A stretch of 64,000 nucleotides of DNA. It comes from Ruminococcus sp. Its GTDB lineage: Bacteria; Bacillota; Clostridia; Oscillospirales; Ruminococcaceae. The position numbers and the translations under genes are program-made. The stretch is from the NCBI GenBank assembly GCA_021200415.1, contig JAJQGO010000011.1, positions 1 through 64,000 on the forward strand, written 5' to 3'. The notes below the pieces were generated by a model. The model was not told the origin of the DNA and did no database searches. It saw only the letters and a program-made list of their open reading frames with translations. Shown here piece by piece: positions 43,763 through 52,541 of the stretch (within the stretch, counting starts at the first letter, position 1; each line of letters opens with the position of its first letter).

Positions 43763-45118
43763 ATGAAATTTCCTGAAAATTTTATGTGGGGAGCTGCCTC
43801 AGCCTCATATCAGGTTGAGGGAGCATACCTTGAGGACGGAAAGGGAATAAATATTTGGGACGCATACAGTCAGGAGGGCTGTAAAATCGCCCACGGCGAA
43901 AATGGGAATATTGCCTGCGATCATTATCATCGTTTCCGCGAGGACGTTAAGATAATGCGTGAAATGGGTATAAAGAATTATCGTTTTTCCATAAGCTGGA
44001 CGAGGATTCTCCCTGACGGGACAGGCAGAGTCAACGAAAGGGGACTGAAGTTCTATTCTGATCTGGTGGACGAGCTTCTCGCAAACGGAATTGAGCCGCT
44101 TGTGACGCTGTTTCACTGGGATTATCCCTATGCGCTTCATAAAAAGGGCGGCTGGCTGAATGACGACAGCTCCGATTGGTTTGCGGAATACACAAAAATT
44201 GTCGTGGACGCCCTTTCAGACAGAGTAAAATACTGGATGACGATCAATGAGCCACAGGTATTTATTGGCTGCGGATATGACATCGGAAGATTCGCACCCT
44301 TTGAACATCATCAGGCAAAGGACCTTGCGCAGATGACACATAACGTGCTGCTTTCTCACGGCAAGGCAGTTAAAATCATACGTGAAAGGGCAAAAAAAGA
44401 GCCGGTAATCGGATTTGCATTTTCGACTCCCTGTGTAACGCCGAAGGATGATTCCGCCGAAGCAATCGAGGAAGCGAAACGCAAAAGCTTCGCCTTTGAC
44501 AAGGACGATTTTATTTTCGGACTTTCATGGTGGGCAGACCCGATTTTCACCGGAAATTATCCAAAGGACGCCTACGAGCAGCTTGGCAGCAATATGCCGG
44601 AAATTAAGTCGGGGGACATGGAAATTATCTCTCAGCCTGTGGATTTTTATGGTGTAAATATTTACGAGAGCAAGGCAAAATATAATCAGTATGGCTATTC
44701 CGAAAATGCTTATGCAGGCTGTCCGAGAACTCAAATGGGCTGGCCCGTTACGCCGGAGGCTCTTTACTGGTCGCCGAAATTCCTGTATGAACGCTACGGC
44801 AAGCCAATTCTGCTTAGTGAAAACGGAATGGCAGGTCATGATTGGGTGCATCTCGACGGCAGGGTACATGACCCGTACAGAATTGATTTTTTGAAGCGTT
44901 ATCTCCGAGAGCTGTGCCGTGCCGGTGAAGACGGAGTGGAGATAATGGGGTATATGTACTGGTCGGAAATGGACAATTTTGAATGGGCTGATGGACTTGA
45001 TAAGCGCTTTGGACTTGTTTATGTTGACTATAGAACGCAGAAAAGGACAATTAAGGATTCCGGATATTGGTATAAAACAGTTATTGAATCAAATGGAGAA
45101 GCTATTTTCAGTGACTAA
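43763..45118 (+). CDS. GH1 beta-glucosidase
   Basis: A 451-aa retaining beta-glucosidase of glycoside hydrolase family 1. The acid/base Glu is in WMTINEPQVF and the nucleophile Glu in ILLSENGMAGHD. The N-terminal signature FPENFMWGAASASYQVEGAY and the C-terminal WSEMDNFEWADGLDKRFGLVYVDY are intact. No signal peptide is present, so it works in the cytosol on imported cellobiose or other beta-glucosides, fitting the cellulase nearby. GGAGG at 43751-43755 serves the ATG at 43763, not the one at 43757. 6-Phospho specificity is not indicated, as no PTS genes are near. Confidence 0.93.
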   Translation: MKFPENFMWGAASASYQVEGAYLEDGKGINIWDAYSQEGCKIAHGENGNIACDHYHRFREDVKIMREMGIKNYRFSISWTRILPDGTGRVNERGLKFYSDLVDELLANGIEPLVTLFHWDYPYALHKKGGWLNDDSSDWFAEYTKIVVDALSDRVKYWMTINEPQVFIGCGYDIGRFAPFEHHQAKDLAQMTHNVLLSHGKAVKIIRERAKKEPVIGFAFSTPCVTPKDDSAEAIEEAKRKSFAFDKDDFIFGLSWWADPIFTGNYPKDAYEQLGSNMPEIKSGDMEIISQPVDFYGVNIYESKAKYNQYGYSENAYAGCPRTQMGWPVTPEALYWSPKFLYERYGKPILLSENGMAGHDWVHLDGRVHDPYRIDFLKRYLRELCRAGEDGVEIMGYMYWSEMDNFEWADGLDKRFGLVYVDYRTQKRTIKDSGYWYKTVIESNGEAIFSD

Positions 45119-45142
45119 TCGGATAAAATTATATATCAAAAC

Positions 45143-45175
45143 AATCCCCATGCCTTTATAGCATGGGGATTTTAC
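45143..45175. terminator. Bidirectional terminator after GH1 gene
   Basis: AATCCCCATGC (45143-45153) and GCATGGGGATT (45161-45171) form a perfect 11-bp stem with TTTTA after it. It also faces the end of the convergent gene at 45207. Confidence 0.88.
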
Positions 45176-45206
45176 TTAAATTTATTCAGCGGTAACGCCA
45201 AACGGC

Positions 45207-46205
45207 TTATTTCATAGCTTCTTCAACTGCAACTGCACAAGCAACTGTAGCGCCAACCATCGGGTTATTGCCCATGCCGATAAGTCCCATCATCTCAACG
45301 TGTGCCGGAACTGAAGATGAACCTGCGAACTGAGCGTCAGAGTGCATTCTTCCCATTGTGTCCGTCATGCCGTAGGAAGCAGGGCCGGCAGCCATGTTGT
45401 CAGGGTGAAGCGTACGTCCTGTACCGCCGCCCGATGCAACTGAGAAATACTTCTTGCCTGCGTCGATTCTTTCTTTCTTATATGTACCTGCAACAGGGTG
45501 CTGGAATCTTGTCGGGTTAGTTGAGTTACCTGTGATTGAAACATCTACGTTTTCTTTCCACATGATAGCTACGCCTTCTGTTACATCATTTGCACCGTAG
45601 CAATTAACCTTTGAACGAAGTCCGTCAGAATATGCCTTGCGGAATACCTCCTTAACCTCGCCGGTATGGTAATCCATTTCTGTTTCAACATATGTAAAGC
45701 CGTTGATTCTTGCAATAATCTGAGCTGCGTCCTTGCCAAGTCCGTTAAGGATAACTCTGAGAGGATTCTTACGAACTTTATTTGCCTTTTCAGCAATTCC
45801 GATTGCGCCCTCAGCAGCTGCAAATGATTCGTGACCTGCGAGGAAAGCGAAGCATTCTGTATCCTCCTCGAGAAGCATCTTTCCGAGGTTTCCGTGACCA
45901 AGACCAACCTTACGCTGATCAGCTACAGAACCGGGGATACAGAAAGCCTGAAGACCCTCACCGATTGCAGCGGCAGCGTCAGCAGCTCTTGTGCAGCCCT
46001 TCTTGATAGCGATTGCGCAGCCTACAGTGTAAGCCCACTTTGCGTTTTCAAAGCAGATAGGCTGAATGCCCTCAACGAGCTTATAAATATCAAGTCCTTT
46101 TTCCTTGCAAACGTCAGCACACTCTTCAATTGTCTTGATACCGTACTGCTCAAGAACAGCGAGAATCTGCTTTTCTCTTCTTTCATATGATTCAAATAAA
46201 GCCAT
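45207..46205 (-). CDS. GGGtGRT protein (conserved anaerobe protein)
   Basis: A 332-aa cytosolic protein named after its motif, seen here as SVASGGGTGRTLHPDN. The glycine-rich motif and conserved Cys residues (CFENAKWAYTVGCAIAIKKGC, FCIPGSVADQR) are the visible landmarks. The biochemical role is not established. It forms a two-gene operon with the NifU-like gene upstream, 14 bp away, an arrangement conserved in many anaerobes. This suggests iron-sulfur or radical chemistry, but that is only inference. Confidence 0.88.
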   Translation of the reverse strand: MALFESYERREKQILAVLEQYGIKTIEECADVCKEKGLDIYKLVEGIQPICFENAKWAYTVGCAIAIKKGCTRAADAAAAIGEGLQAFCIPGSVADQRKVGLGHGNLGKMLLEEDTECFAFLAGHESFAAAEGAIGIAEKANKVRKNPLRVILNGLGKDAAQIIARINGFTYVETEMDYHTGEVKEVFRKAYSDGLRSKVNCYGANDVTEGVAIMWKENVDVSITGNSTNPTRFQHPVAGTYKKERIDAGKKYFSVASGGGTGRTLHPDNMAAGPASYGMTDTMGRMHSDAQFAGSSSVPAHVEMMGLIGMGNNPMVGATVACAVAVEEAMK

Positions 46206-46219
46206 CTTACAAATCCTCC

Positions 46220-46912
46220 TTATTCTTTTCTCGGGTCAACAATTTTAACAGCGTCAGCAACTCTGCCGTACTGTCCCTTTGCCTTTTCAAAAGCAGTATT
46301 AGCATCGTCGCCTGCCTTGATGAAGTCCATCATCTTGCCAAAGTTTACGAACTGATAACCGATGATTTCATCGTCCTCATTGAGTGCAAGACCTGTAACA
46401 TATCCGTCTGTCATTTCAAGGTAGCGGGGACCCTTTGCGAGAGTACCGTACATTGTACCAACCTGTGAACGAAGACCCTTACCGAGATCCTCAAGACCTG
46501 CGCCGATTACAAGACCGTCTTCAGAGAATGCGCTCTGTGAACGACCATAGACAATCTGGAGGAAAAGTTCTCTCATAGCAGTATTGATAGCGTCACAAAC
46601 GAGGTCAGTGTTAAGAGCCTCAAGAATAGTTCTTCCGGGAAGTATTTCAGATGCCATAGCAGCTGAATGTGTCATACCTGAACATCCGATTGTTTCAACA
46701 AGACATTCCTGAATAACGCCTTCCTTAACATTGAGAGTGAGCTTGCAGGTACCCTGCTGAGGTGCGCACCAGCCCACGCCGTGTGTGAAACCGGAAATAT
46801 CCTTAATTTCCTTAGCCTTTACCCATTTAGCTTCCTCCGGTATCGGAGCAGCGCCGTGAGCAACGCCCTGTGCAATAGGGCACATTGTTTCAACTTCATG
46901 AGAATAAATCAT
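46220..46912 (-). CDS. NifU/IscU-like iron-sulfur scaffold-related protein
   Basis: A 230-aa protein whose N-terminal 140 residues resemble the NifU_N/IscU scaffold fold (LTLNVKEGVIQECLVETIGCSGMTHSAAMASEILPG). Cys residues near 11 (TMCPIAQG), 49 (GWCAPQQGTC) and 78 (GCSG) could bind a cluster. The C-terminal part is specific to this family, which accompanies GGGtGRT proteins. It has its own promoter and a small leader hairpin. A scaffold function is inferred from fold resemblance only. Confidence 0.75.
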   Translation of the reverse strand: MIYSHEVETMCPIAQGVAHGAAPIPEEAKWVKAKEIKDISGFTHGVGWCAPQQGTCKLTLNVKEGVIQECLVETIGCSGMTHSAAMASEILPGRTILEALNTDLVCDAINTAMRELFLQIVYGRSQSAFSEDGLVIGAGLEDLGKGLRSQVGTMYGTLAKGPRYLEMTDGYVTGLALNEDDEIIGYQFVNFGKMMDFIKAGDDANTAFEKAKGQYGRVADAVKIVDPRKE

Positions 46913-46933
46913 ATAATTACTCCTTTCATATAT

Positions 46934-46995
46934 AAGGCGGCAATTATCGCCTTAGCATATATTTAAATTATACACCATTATTTGCTGAAAATCAA
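46934..46995 (-). promoter_or_regulatory. Promoter and leader hairpin of the NifU-like/GGGtGRT operon
   Basis: Minus-strand TTGATT (46990-46995) and TATAAT (46967-46972) are spaced by 17 nt. In the leader, AAGGCG (46948-46953, minus sense) pairs with CGCCTT (46934-46939), just before the ribosome site. Confidence 0.6.
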
Positions 46996-47051
46996 GTCTT
47001 TTTTATCAGTTTTCCGCATATTCGGAAAAAACATATGATTTTCCTCAAAAT

Positions 47052-47098
47052 AAAGGCGACATCGCACAAATTACGCTGTCGCTTTTATACAATCTGAC
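47052..47098 (-). terminator. Probable terminator of parE-parC, possibly a decayed repeat copy
   Basis: On the minus strand AAAAGCGACA pairs with TGTCGCCTTT, followed by ATTTTG. The flanking GGCGACATCGCA and CTGACGAAAAAT resemble copy E of the interspersed repeat, so the terminator may derive from one. Confidence 0.45.
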
Positions 47099-47151
47099 GA
47101 AAAATATTGGTATATCCTATGCACGAAATTTTGCGTGGTAAGTCTGTTTTA

Positions 47152-49392
47152 TCAGAACATCAGCTGATTGGTATCGCCCAAATCCTTGGCAGGCTTACCT
47201 GCGGCAGGAATATTTTTCGAGCGATATTTTCCGAGTGTCTCCTCATCTTCGGGAGCAACAACCTCTGCCGATGACAGAACGGCATTTTTACGCAGCGTCA
47301 TAGCCTGAACTCCCTGAGAATCTCTTGTAGCCTTGGGAAGCATCATTGCCGTGTTGAATACAAGTGCGTGACCGCTTGAGCTGCGCAATAAGACGTCGCA
47401 ATCCTCGGAAATAAACAATGCCGTCACAAGAGGGCTCTTTGACGAATATGCATTTGCAAGCTTTTTGCGGTTTGTTTTTGTTTCGTAGGAATTAAGCGGA
47501 ACCTTAGCAGCCTTGCCGTTTTCAAAGAAGAAAATCATATATCCGCTGTAATCCGTTGTCGGAACAAGAGTTTTAAGATTCTCATCCTCTCCAAAGCCGA
47601 GCTTGGCAGGAATATAATCGCCCAGAACGCTTGCCTTCGTATCATCAAATGCGCTTGCCTTTGACTTATAGACCTGTGCCTTGTCGGTGAAGAATAACAG
47701 GTCTGATTTGTTTGTGCTTTCAAAGGACTGCATAATATAGTCGCCCTCCTTGAGCTTCTGTTCGCTGCTCATTCTGAGGGACTGAACTGTAATTTTCTTG
47801 AAGTAGCCGCTTGCCGAAACAAAAAGGTTTACCGGATAATCGGGAGTATCGTCCTCTGCGGATTCATCCTCCACGTCCGACTGATAATAGAAAAGTGTTT
47901 TTCTCGGCTGAGCATAATTTTTTATAACATCACGAAGCTCATCTATAATTACCTGACGAACTTTATTCTTATCCTTGAGAATATCCTCCATTTTATCAAT
48001 ATCGCTCCGCAGTGAATCAATTTCATCGGTTCGGCGGAGGATATACTGCTTGTTGATATTTCTGAGCTTGATTTCAGCCACATATTCCGCCTGAATCTCG
48101 TCAATTCCGAAGCCAACCATAAGATTCGGCACAACATCAGCTTCCGCTTCTGTTTCACGTATAATTCGTATTGCCTTATCAATATCCAGCAATATTTTCG
48201 CAAGAGCCTCAAGCAAATGCAGCTTTTCCTTTTTCTTTTGCAGGTCGAAATAGGTTCTGCGCTGAATGCATTCCTCACGAAATGCCGTCCACTCAGTCAG
48301 AATCTCACGTACTCCCATAACCTTTGGAGTTCCTGCAATGAGAATATTAAAATTGCAAGGGTAGCTGTCCTGAAGGGGAGTGAGCCTGTAGAGCTTCTGC
48401 ATGAGCTTATCGGGATCGACGCCGCGTTTAAGGTCGATTGCGATTTTCAAGCCGTCAATGTCCGTTTCATCTCTGATGTAAGAAATTTCACGTATCTTAC
48501 CTGCCTTTACAAGCTCAATAATCTTATCCATGATGGCTTCAACTGTGGTGGTATAGGGAATTTCCGTAACCTCAATGCAGTTTGCAGATTTATCATAGCT
48601 GTACTTTGAGCGAACCTTTATACTTCCTCGTCCCGTTTCGTAGACCTTATTCAGCTCGGCTTCATCATACAGCATCATTCCGCCGCCAGGAAAATCAGGG
48701 CCTTTCAGTGTGCTGATAATATCGTGATCCGGATTTTGCATCAGAGCAATAGTTGTTTCGCATACCTCTTCAAGATTAAATGGGCAGACGTTGCTTGCCA
48801 TTGAAACGGCAATTCCCGTATTTGAGTTGACGAGAACGGTAGGGAAGGTTGTGGGCAGCAGAGTAGGCTCAGTCATTGTGTTATCGTAATTCGGCACGAA
48901 GTCAACTGTTTCCTTGTCAATATCACGAAAAAGCTCGTTGCAGATTTTTTCAAGCTTTACCTCAGTATATCGCGGAGCAGCGCATCTCATTTTGCTTGAA
49001 TACGCCTTACCGAAGTTTCCCTTTGAGTCAACATAGGGGTGGAGAAGCGCTTCATTGCCTCTTGTCAGACGAACCATAGTTTCATAAATAGCCTGATCGC
49101 CGTGGGGATTGAGCTTCATAGTTTCGCCCACGACGTTAGCCGACTTTGAGCGCTCCTTATCGGGATTAAGAAGTCCGCGCTTGTACATCATGTAGAGCAG
49201 CTTACGGTGAGACGGCTTGAATCCGTCAATTTCGGGCAGCGCACGGGAAATAATAACGCTCATGGCATAGGGCATATAGTTATTTTTAAGCACATCTGTG
49301 ATTCTTTCGTTTACAACAGTTCCTGAGCCTTCGATATACGCTTCATGCTTCGGAGCTGTTTTCTTTTTTGGAGTTTCCTTTTTTCTTGGCAT
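47152..49392 (-). CDS. parC: Type IIA topoisomerase subunit A (ParC-like)
   Basis: A 746-aa DNA cleavage/rejoining subunit. The N-terminal basic segment is followed by the winged-helix region with the catalytic Tyr in KMRCAAPRYTEVKLEKI (about 133-149) and the QRDR-like KSANVVGETMKLNPHGDQAIYE. The coiled-coil arm spans about 375-480. The C-terminal beta-pinwheel is short, and the GyrA box QRRGGKG is not seen, which argues for topoisomerase IV type. It follows parE by 87 bp on the same transcript. Final assignment between ParC and a second GyrA is not certain without comparison. Confidence 0.87.
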   Translation of the reverse strand: MPRKKETPKKKTAPKHEAYIEGSGTVVNERITDVLKNNYMPYAMSVIISRALPEIDGFKPSHRKLLYMMYKRGLLNPDKERSKSANVVGETMKLNPHGDQAIYETMVRLTRGNEALLHPYVDSKGNFGKAYSSKMRCAAPRYTEVKLEKICNELFRDIDKETVDFVPNYDNTMTEPTLLPTTFPTVLVNSNTGIAVSMASNVCPFNLEEVCETTIALMQNPDHDIISTLKGPDFPGGGMMLYDEAELNKVYETGRGSIKVRSKYSYDKSANCIEVTEIPYTTTVEAIMDKIIELVKAGKIREISYIRDETDIDGLKIAIDLKRGVDPDKLMQKLYRLTPLQDSYPCNFNILIAGTPKVMGVREILTEWTAFREECIQRRTYFDLQKKKEKLHLLEALAKILLDIDKAIRIIRETEAEADVVPNLMVGFGIDEIQAEYVAEIKLRNINKQYILRRTDEIDSLRSDIDKMEDILKDKNKVRQVIIDELRDVIKNYAQPRKTLFYYQSDVEDESAEDDTPDYPVNLFVSASGYFKKITVQSLRMSSEQKLKEGDYIMQSFESTNKSDLLFFTDKAQVYKSKASAFDDTKASVLGDYIPAKLGFGEDENLKTLVPTTDYSGYMIFFFENGKAAKVPLNSYETKTNRKKLANAYSSKSPLVTALFISEDCDVLLRSSSGHALVFNTAMMLPKATRDSQGVQAMTLRKNAVLSSAEVVAPEDEETLGKYRSKNIPAAGKPAKDLGDTNQLMF

Positions 49393-49479
49393 TTATATTA
49401 AATCTCCTTTTCGTAATCGGAATACTGTACGGCAATGTGTTTTTGCGATTGGTTCTCATTTCATGAGAATGCGGAAAAT

Positions 49480-51474
49480 TCAGCTTATATCCGCAAGCTC
49501 CAGATAATCGCTGCCGTATTCGGAAATATAATCCTTTCGTCCCTGCAAATCATCTCCGAGAAGCATCTCGAAAACCTGTGCCGATTCCTCAACATCGTCC
49601 ACGTCAACCTTAATAAGCCTGCGTGTTTCAGGATTCATAGTCGTCAGGGACATCATATCTGGTTCGTTTTCACCAAGACCCTTTGAACGCTGAATGGTAT
49701 ATTTCTTGTCGCCGATAAGCTCAAGAATACGCTGCTTTTCCTTCTCTGTATACGCGAAATATGTTTTTTCCTTTGTATTGATCTCAAACAGGGGAGATTC
49801 GGCAATATAAACATATCCCTCCCGTATGAGAGTCGGAGTCAGCCTGTAAAGCATTGTCAGAATCAGCGTGCGTATCTGGAATCCGTCCACGTCCGCATCA
49901 GTACATATAACAATTTTGCTCCAGCGGAAATTTTCTATATTAAACGATGAAAGATCCTTGTTTGACTTAGAGGTAACCTCAACTCCGCAGCCGAGAACCT
50001 TGATTAAATCTGTAATAATCTCATTCTTGAAGATTTTGGTATACTCCGCTTTAAGGCAGTTTAAAATTTTTCCGCGGACAGGGATAACTGCCTGAAATTC
50101 AGCGTCGCGGGCAAGCTTAACCGAGCCGAGAGCCGAATCGCCCTCCACAATATAAATTTCACGCCTTGATGTATCCTTAGTACGGCAGTCAACAAATTTT
50201 TCCACCATATTTGCGAGGTCGATTGTGCCTGAAAGCTTCTTTTTCATATTCTGACGGGTCTTTTCCGCATTTTCACGGCTTCGCTTATTGAGCAGAACCT
50301 GCTTTGCAATCCTGTCAGCCTCGTCGGGATTTTCAATAAAATAAACCTCAATCTGGTGCTTGAGGAAGTCGGTCATAGCCTCATAAATGAATTTATTTGT
50401 TATAGCCTTTTTTGTTTGATTTTCGTAGGACGTCTGAGTTGAAAATGACGACGACACAAGTATCAGGCATTCCTCAACATCGTTAAATGTTATTTTAGCT
50501 TCGTTTTTCTGGTATCCGCTGTTCTGCTTCAGATAAGCGTCAATCTGGGACACAAAAGCCTGCTTGACAGCTCTTTCAGGTGAACCGCCGTGTTCGAGAA
50601 AGCTTGAGTTGTGATAATATTCAATTTGCTTTACCTGATTTGAAAAGGTCAGTGCAATATCAAGCTTTACCTTGTATTCGGGCTTATCCTCACGATCCTT
50701 GCCCTTTCTGTCGCACTGCCAATGCTGAATTGACGTAAGCGCTTTATCTCCGACAATTTCGCCAACGTAATCGGTTATACCGTTCTCGTAAATAAATTCA
50801 GTTTCGGTAAATCCGCCCGATACATTTTCAGAGCGAAACAGGAAGAGAATATTCGGGTTTACGACAGCCTGACGCTTCAGAACATCGTGGAAATATTCAT
50901 CGGTTACGGCAATATCGGTAAAGACCTCCAAATCGGGACGCCAGCGCGTTTTAGTACCTGTCTGCTTCTTTTTGCAAGGCTCTTTTTTCAGACCTCCCAC
51001 GTTGTTGCCCTTTTCAAAATGCAGCGAATATTTGAATCCGTCGCGAACAACCTCAACGTCCATAAATTCAGAGGAATACTGAGTTGCGCACAAGCCGAGA
51101 CCGTTCAATCCGAGAGAGTATTCGTAGGATTCAGCATCTGCGTCATATTTTCCGCCTGCGTAAAGCTCACAATAAACAAGCTCCCAGTTATATCTGTTTT
51201 CATTTTTATTGAAATCTACGGGACAGCCTCTGCCGAAATCCTCAACCTCAATATCATTGTTTCGGTAATGGGTAATTATAATTTTATTGCCGTAACCCGA
51301 CCGTGCTTCATCTATGGAGTTTGAAATAATCTCAAAAATTGAATGCTCACAGCCGTCAAGTCCGTCCGAACCAAAAATAACAGCAGGACGTTTCCTGACC
51401 TTATCAGCACCCTTCAGCATTGTAATACTTTCGTTTCCGTAACTATCTTTTTTAGCCATATATCGCTGCCGCAA
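49480..51474 (-). CDS. parE: Type IIA topoisomerase subunit B (ParE-like)
   Basis: The ATPase subunit, about 664 aa. The GHKL domain has ISNSIDEARSGYG (Mg/ATP Asn and Glu-type positions), VEDFGRGCPVD and LGLNGLGLCATQYSSEF. A transducer domain follows, then the TOPRIM motifs EGDSALGSVKLARD and DADVDGFQIRTLILTML. The ATG at 51459 (MAKKD...) matches common homologue starts but lacks a ribosome site. The TTG at 51474 has GGGAG 10 nt upstream, so the start is ambiguous by five codons. With parC it relaxes and decatenates daughter chromosomes. Confidence 0.88.
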   Translation of the reverse strand: MRQRYMAKKDSYGNESITMLKGADKVRKRPAVIFGSDGLDGCEHSIFEIISNSIDEARSGYGNKIIITHYRNNDIEVEDFGRGCPVDFNKNENRYNWELVYCELYAGGKYDADAESYEYSLGLNGLGLCATQYSSEFMDVEVVRDGFKYSLHFEKGNNVGGLKKEPCKKKQTGTKTRWRPDLEVFTDIAVTDEYFHDVLKRQAVVNPNILFLFRSENVSGGFTETEFIYENGITDYVGEIVGDKALTSIQHWQCDRKGKDREDKPEYKVKLDIALTFSNQVKQIEYYHNSSFLEHGGSPERAVKQAFVSQIDAYLKQNSGYQKNEAKITFNDVEECLILVSSSFSTQTSYENQTKKAITNKFIYEAMTDFLKHQIEVYFIENPDEADRIAKQVLLNKRSRENAEKTRQNMKKKLSGTIDLANMVEKFVDCRTKDTSRREIYIVEGDSALGSVKLARDAEFQAVIPVRGKILNCLKAEYTKIFKNEIITDLIKVLGCGVEVTSKSNKDLSSFNIENFRWSKIVICTDADVDGFQIRTLILTMLYRLTPTLIREGYVYIAESPLFEINTKEKTYFAYTEKEKQRILELIGDKKYTIQRSKGLGENEPDMMSLTTMNPETRRLIKVDVDDVEESAQVFEMLLGDDLQGRKDYISEYGSDYLELADIS

Positions 51475-51513
51475 ACCACGGCTTCTCCCTTCATATTCTT
51501 AATAATCATTCTT

Positions 51514-51542
51514 ATGATACCACAAACGCCGGATAAATGCAA
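51514..51542 (-). promoter_or_regulatory. Promoter of parE-parC
   Basis: Minus-strand TTGCAT (51537-51542) and TATCAT (51514-51519) are spaced by 17 nt. Confidence 0.6.
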
Positions 51543-51584
51543 GGCATATTTTTATAGTTAAATTTTCAAAATTTTTTTAATGCC

Positions 51585-51613
51585 TTGACAAGGTGTGTAT
51601 TATTTGGTATAAT
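51585..51613 (+). promoter_or_regulatory. Consensus promoter of tRNA-Leu
   Basis: TTGACA (51585-51590), 17 nt, TATAAT (51608-51613): an exact match to the sigma-A consensus with ideal spacing, ending 14 nt before the tRNA. Confidence 0.9.
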
Positions 51614-51627
51614 ATACTGTGTTATGT

Positions 51628-51714
51628 GCCGGTGTGATGGAATTGGCAGACGTGCCGGACTCAAAATCCGGTGGTAGCGATACCGTACCGGTTCGACCCC
51701 GGTCACCGGCACCA
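51628..51714 (+). tRNA. tRNA-Leu (anticodon CAA)
   Basis: An 87-nt class II tRNA including encoded CCA (51712-51714). The acceptor stem is GCCGGTG/CACCGGC with discriminator A. The anticodon stem CCGGA/TCCGG holds the loop CTCAAAA with CAA at 51662-51664. A long variable arm and GGTTCGACCCC T arm are present. It reads UUG. Confidence 0.95.
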
Positions 51715-51737
51715 CAATTAAAACTCCCGCTAAGCTT

Positions 51738-51787
51738 TAAGGCAATACCGCACAAAGATTGTCGAGCTTTGCGGGATGTTGTTTTAT
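51738..51787. repeat. Interspersed palindromic repeat, copy F
   Basis: A 50-bp shortened copy. The left arm TTAAGGCAATACCGCA continues into AAAGATTGTCG, which is shared with copy E in reverse. The right arm is GCGGGATGTTGTTTTA. It lies between tRNA-Leu and the VTT-domain gene. Confidence 0.7.
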
Positions 51788-51837
51788 CCGATACTGAAAG
51801 CTGCAAAGAGCTGATGAATAACAGGGGAGGAATAAAA

Positions 51838-52539
51838 TTGAAGCTTTATAAGCAAAATTCCTTTGAGCTGAAAAAAATAAAGAATAGATTTTTGAACATT
51901 CTGCGTTTTGTTCCGCTTATATTGTGTGTAATATTTATGGCAATATATTTGTTTTCCGACGAAGAAATCAGTGCGGAAAATCTTTTGAATTATGCACCTA
52001 AAAAACCGCTGTATGCCGCCATATTTGTAGTGCTTTTATATGCATTAAAAAGCCTGACAATTGTTTTTCCTCTTATTGTATTGAAGCTTCTGGGCGGATT
52101 TCTGTTTGATCCGATTGATGCGATAATCGTCAATTCAATTGGTGTTCTTGTTGAGCTTATAGTACCTTATTGGGTGGGAAGATTATCAGGAGCAAAATTT
52201 GTAGAAAAAATATGTGCCAAATACCCCAAAATAAATGAGATATTCGGCAGCAATGATAACAGTGATTTCTTTATATCATTTTTTCTTCGCATAATTGATT
52301 TTTTGCCGGGCGATGTTATCAGTATGGCTTTTGGAGCAAGAAAATTTCCGTTTTTCACATCCTTAGTCGGAAGCTTTCTCGGAATGCTCCCGGGAATAAT
52401 TACGGCAACTTTCCTTGGAACAAGCATTACCGATCCCACATCACCGATGTTCTGGATTTCAATAAGCTTGACTGTCGGTCTGTCAGTATCGTCCGCCCTG
52501 ATTTATTACATCTGGAGGAAGAAGAAGATATTGTCCTGA
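51838..52539 (+). CDS. VTT-domain (TVP38/TMEM64, DedA-related) membrane protein
   Basis: A 233-aa membrane protein with about six hydrophobic segments. The VTT signature is visible as GGFLFDPIDAIIVNSIGVLVELIVPYW, FFLRIIDFLPGDVISMAFG and FLGMLPGIITATFLGTS. Related proteins include lipid scramblases and undecaprenyl-phosphate flippases of the DedA superfamily; the precise role is unknown. The open frame extends upstream through the tRNA, but AGGGGAGGA at about 51823-51831 points to the TTG at 51838. It may share the tRNA-Leu promoter, as no terminator separates them. Confidence 0.85.
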   Translation: MKLYKQNSFELKKIKNRFLNILRFVPLILCVIFMAIYLFSDEEISAENLLNYAPKKPLYAAIFVVLLYALKSLTIVFPLIVLKLLGGFLFDPIDAIIVNSIGVLVELIVPYWVGRLSGAKFVEKICAKYPKINEIFGSNDNSDFFISFFLRIIDFLPGDVISMAFGARKFPFFTSLVGSFLGMLPGIITATFLGTSITDPTSPMFWISISLTVGLSVSSALIYYIWRKKKILS

Positions 52540-52541
52540 AG

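Noticed and set aside
51619-51837. Upstream extension of the VTT-domain protein
   Set aside because: The extended frame reads through tRNA-Leu and repeat copy F. A proper ribosome site supports the TTG at 51838.
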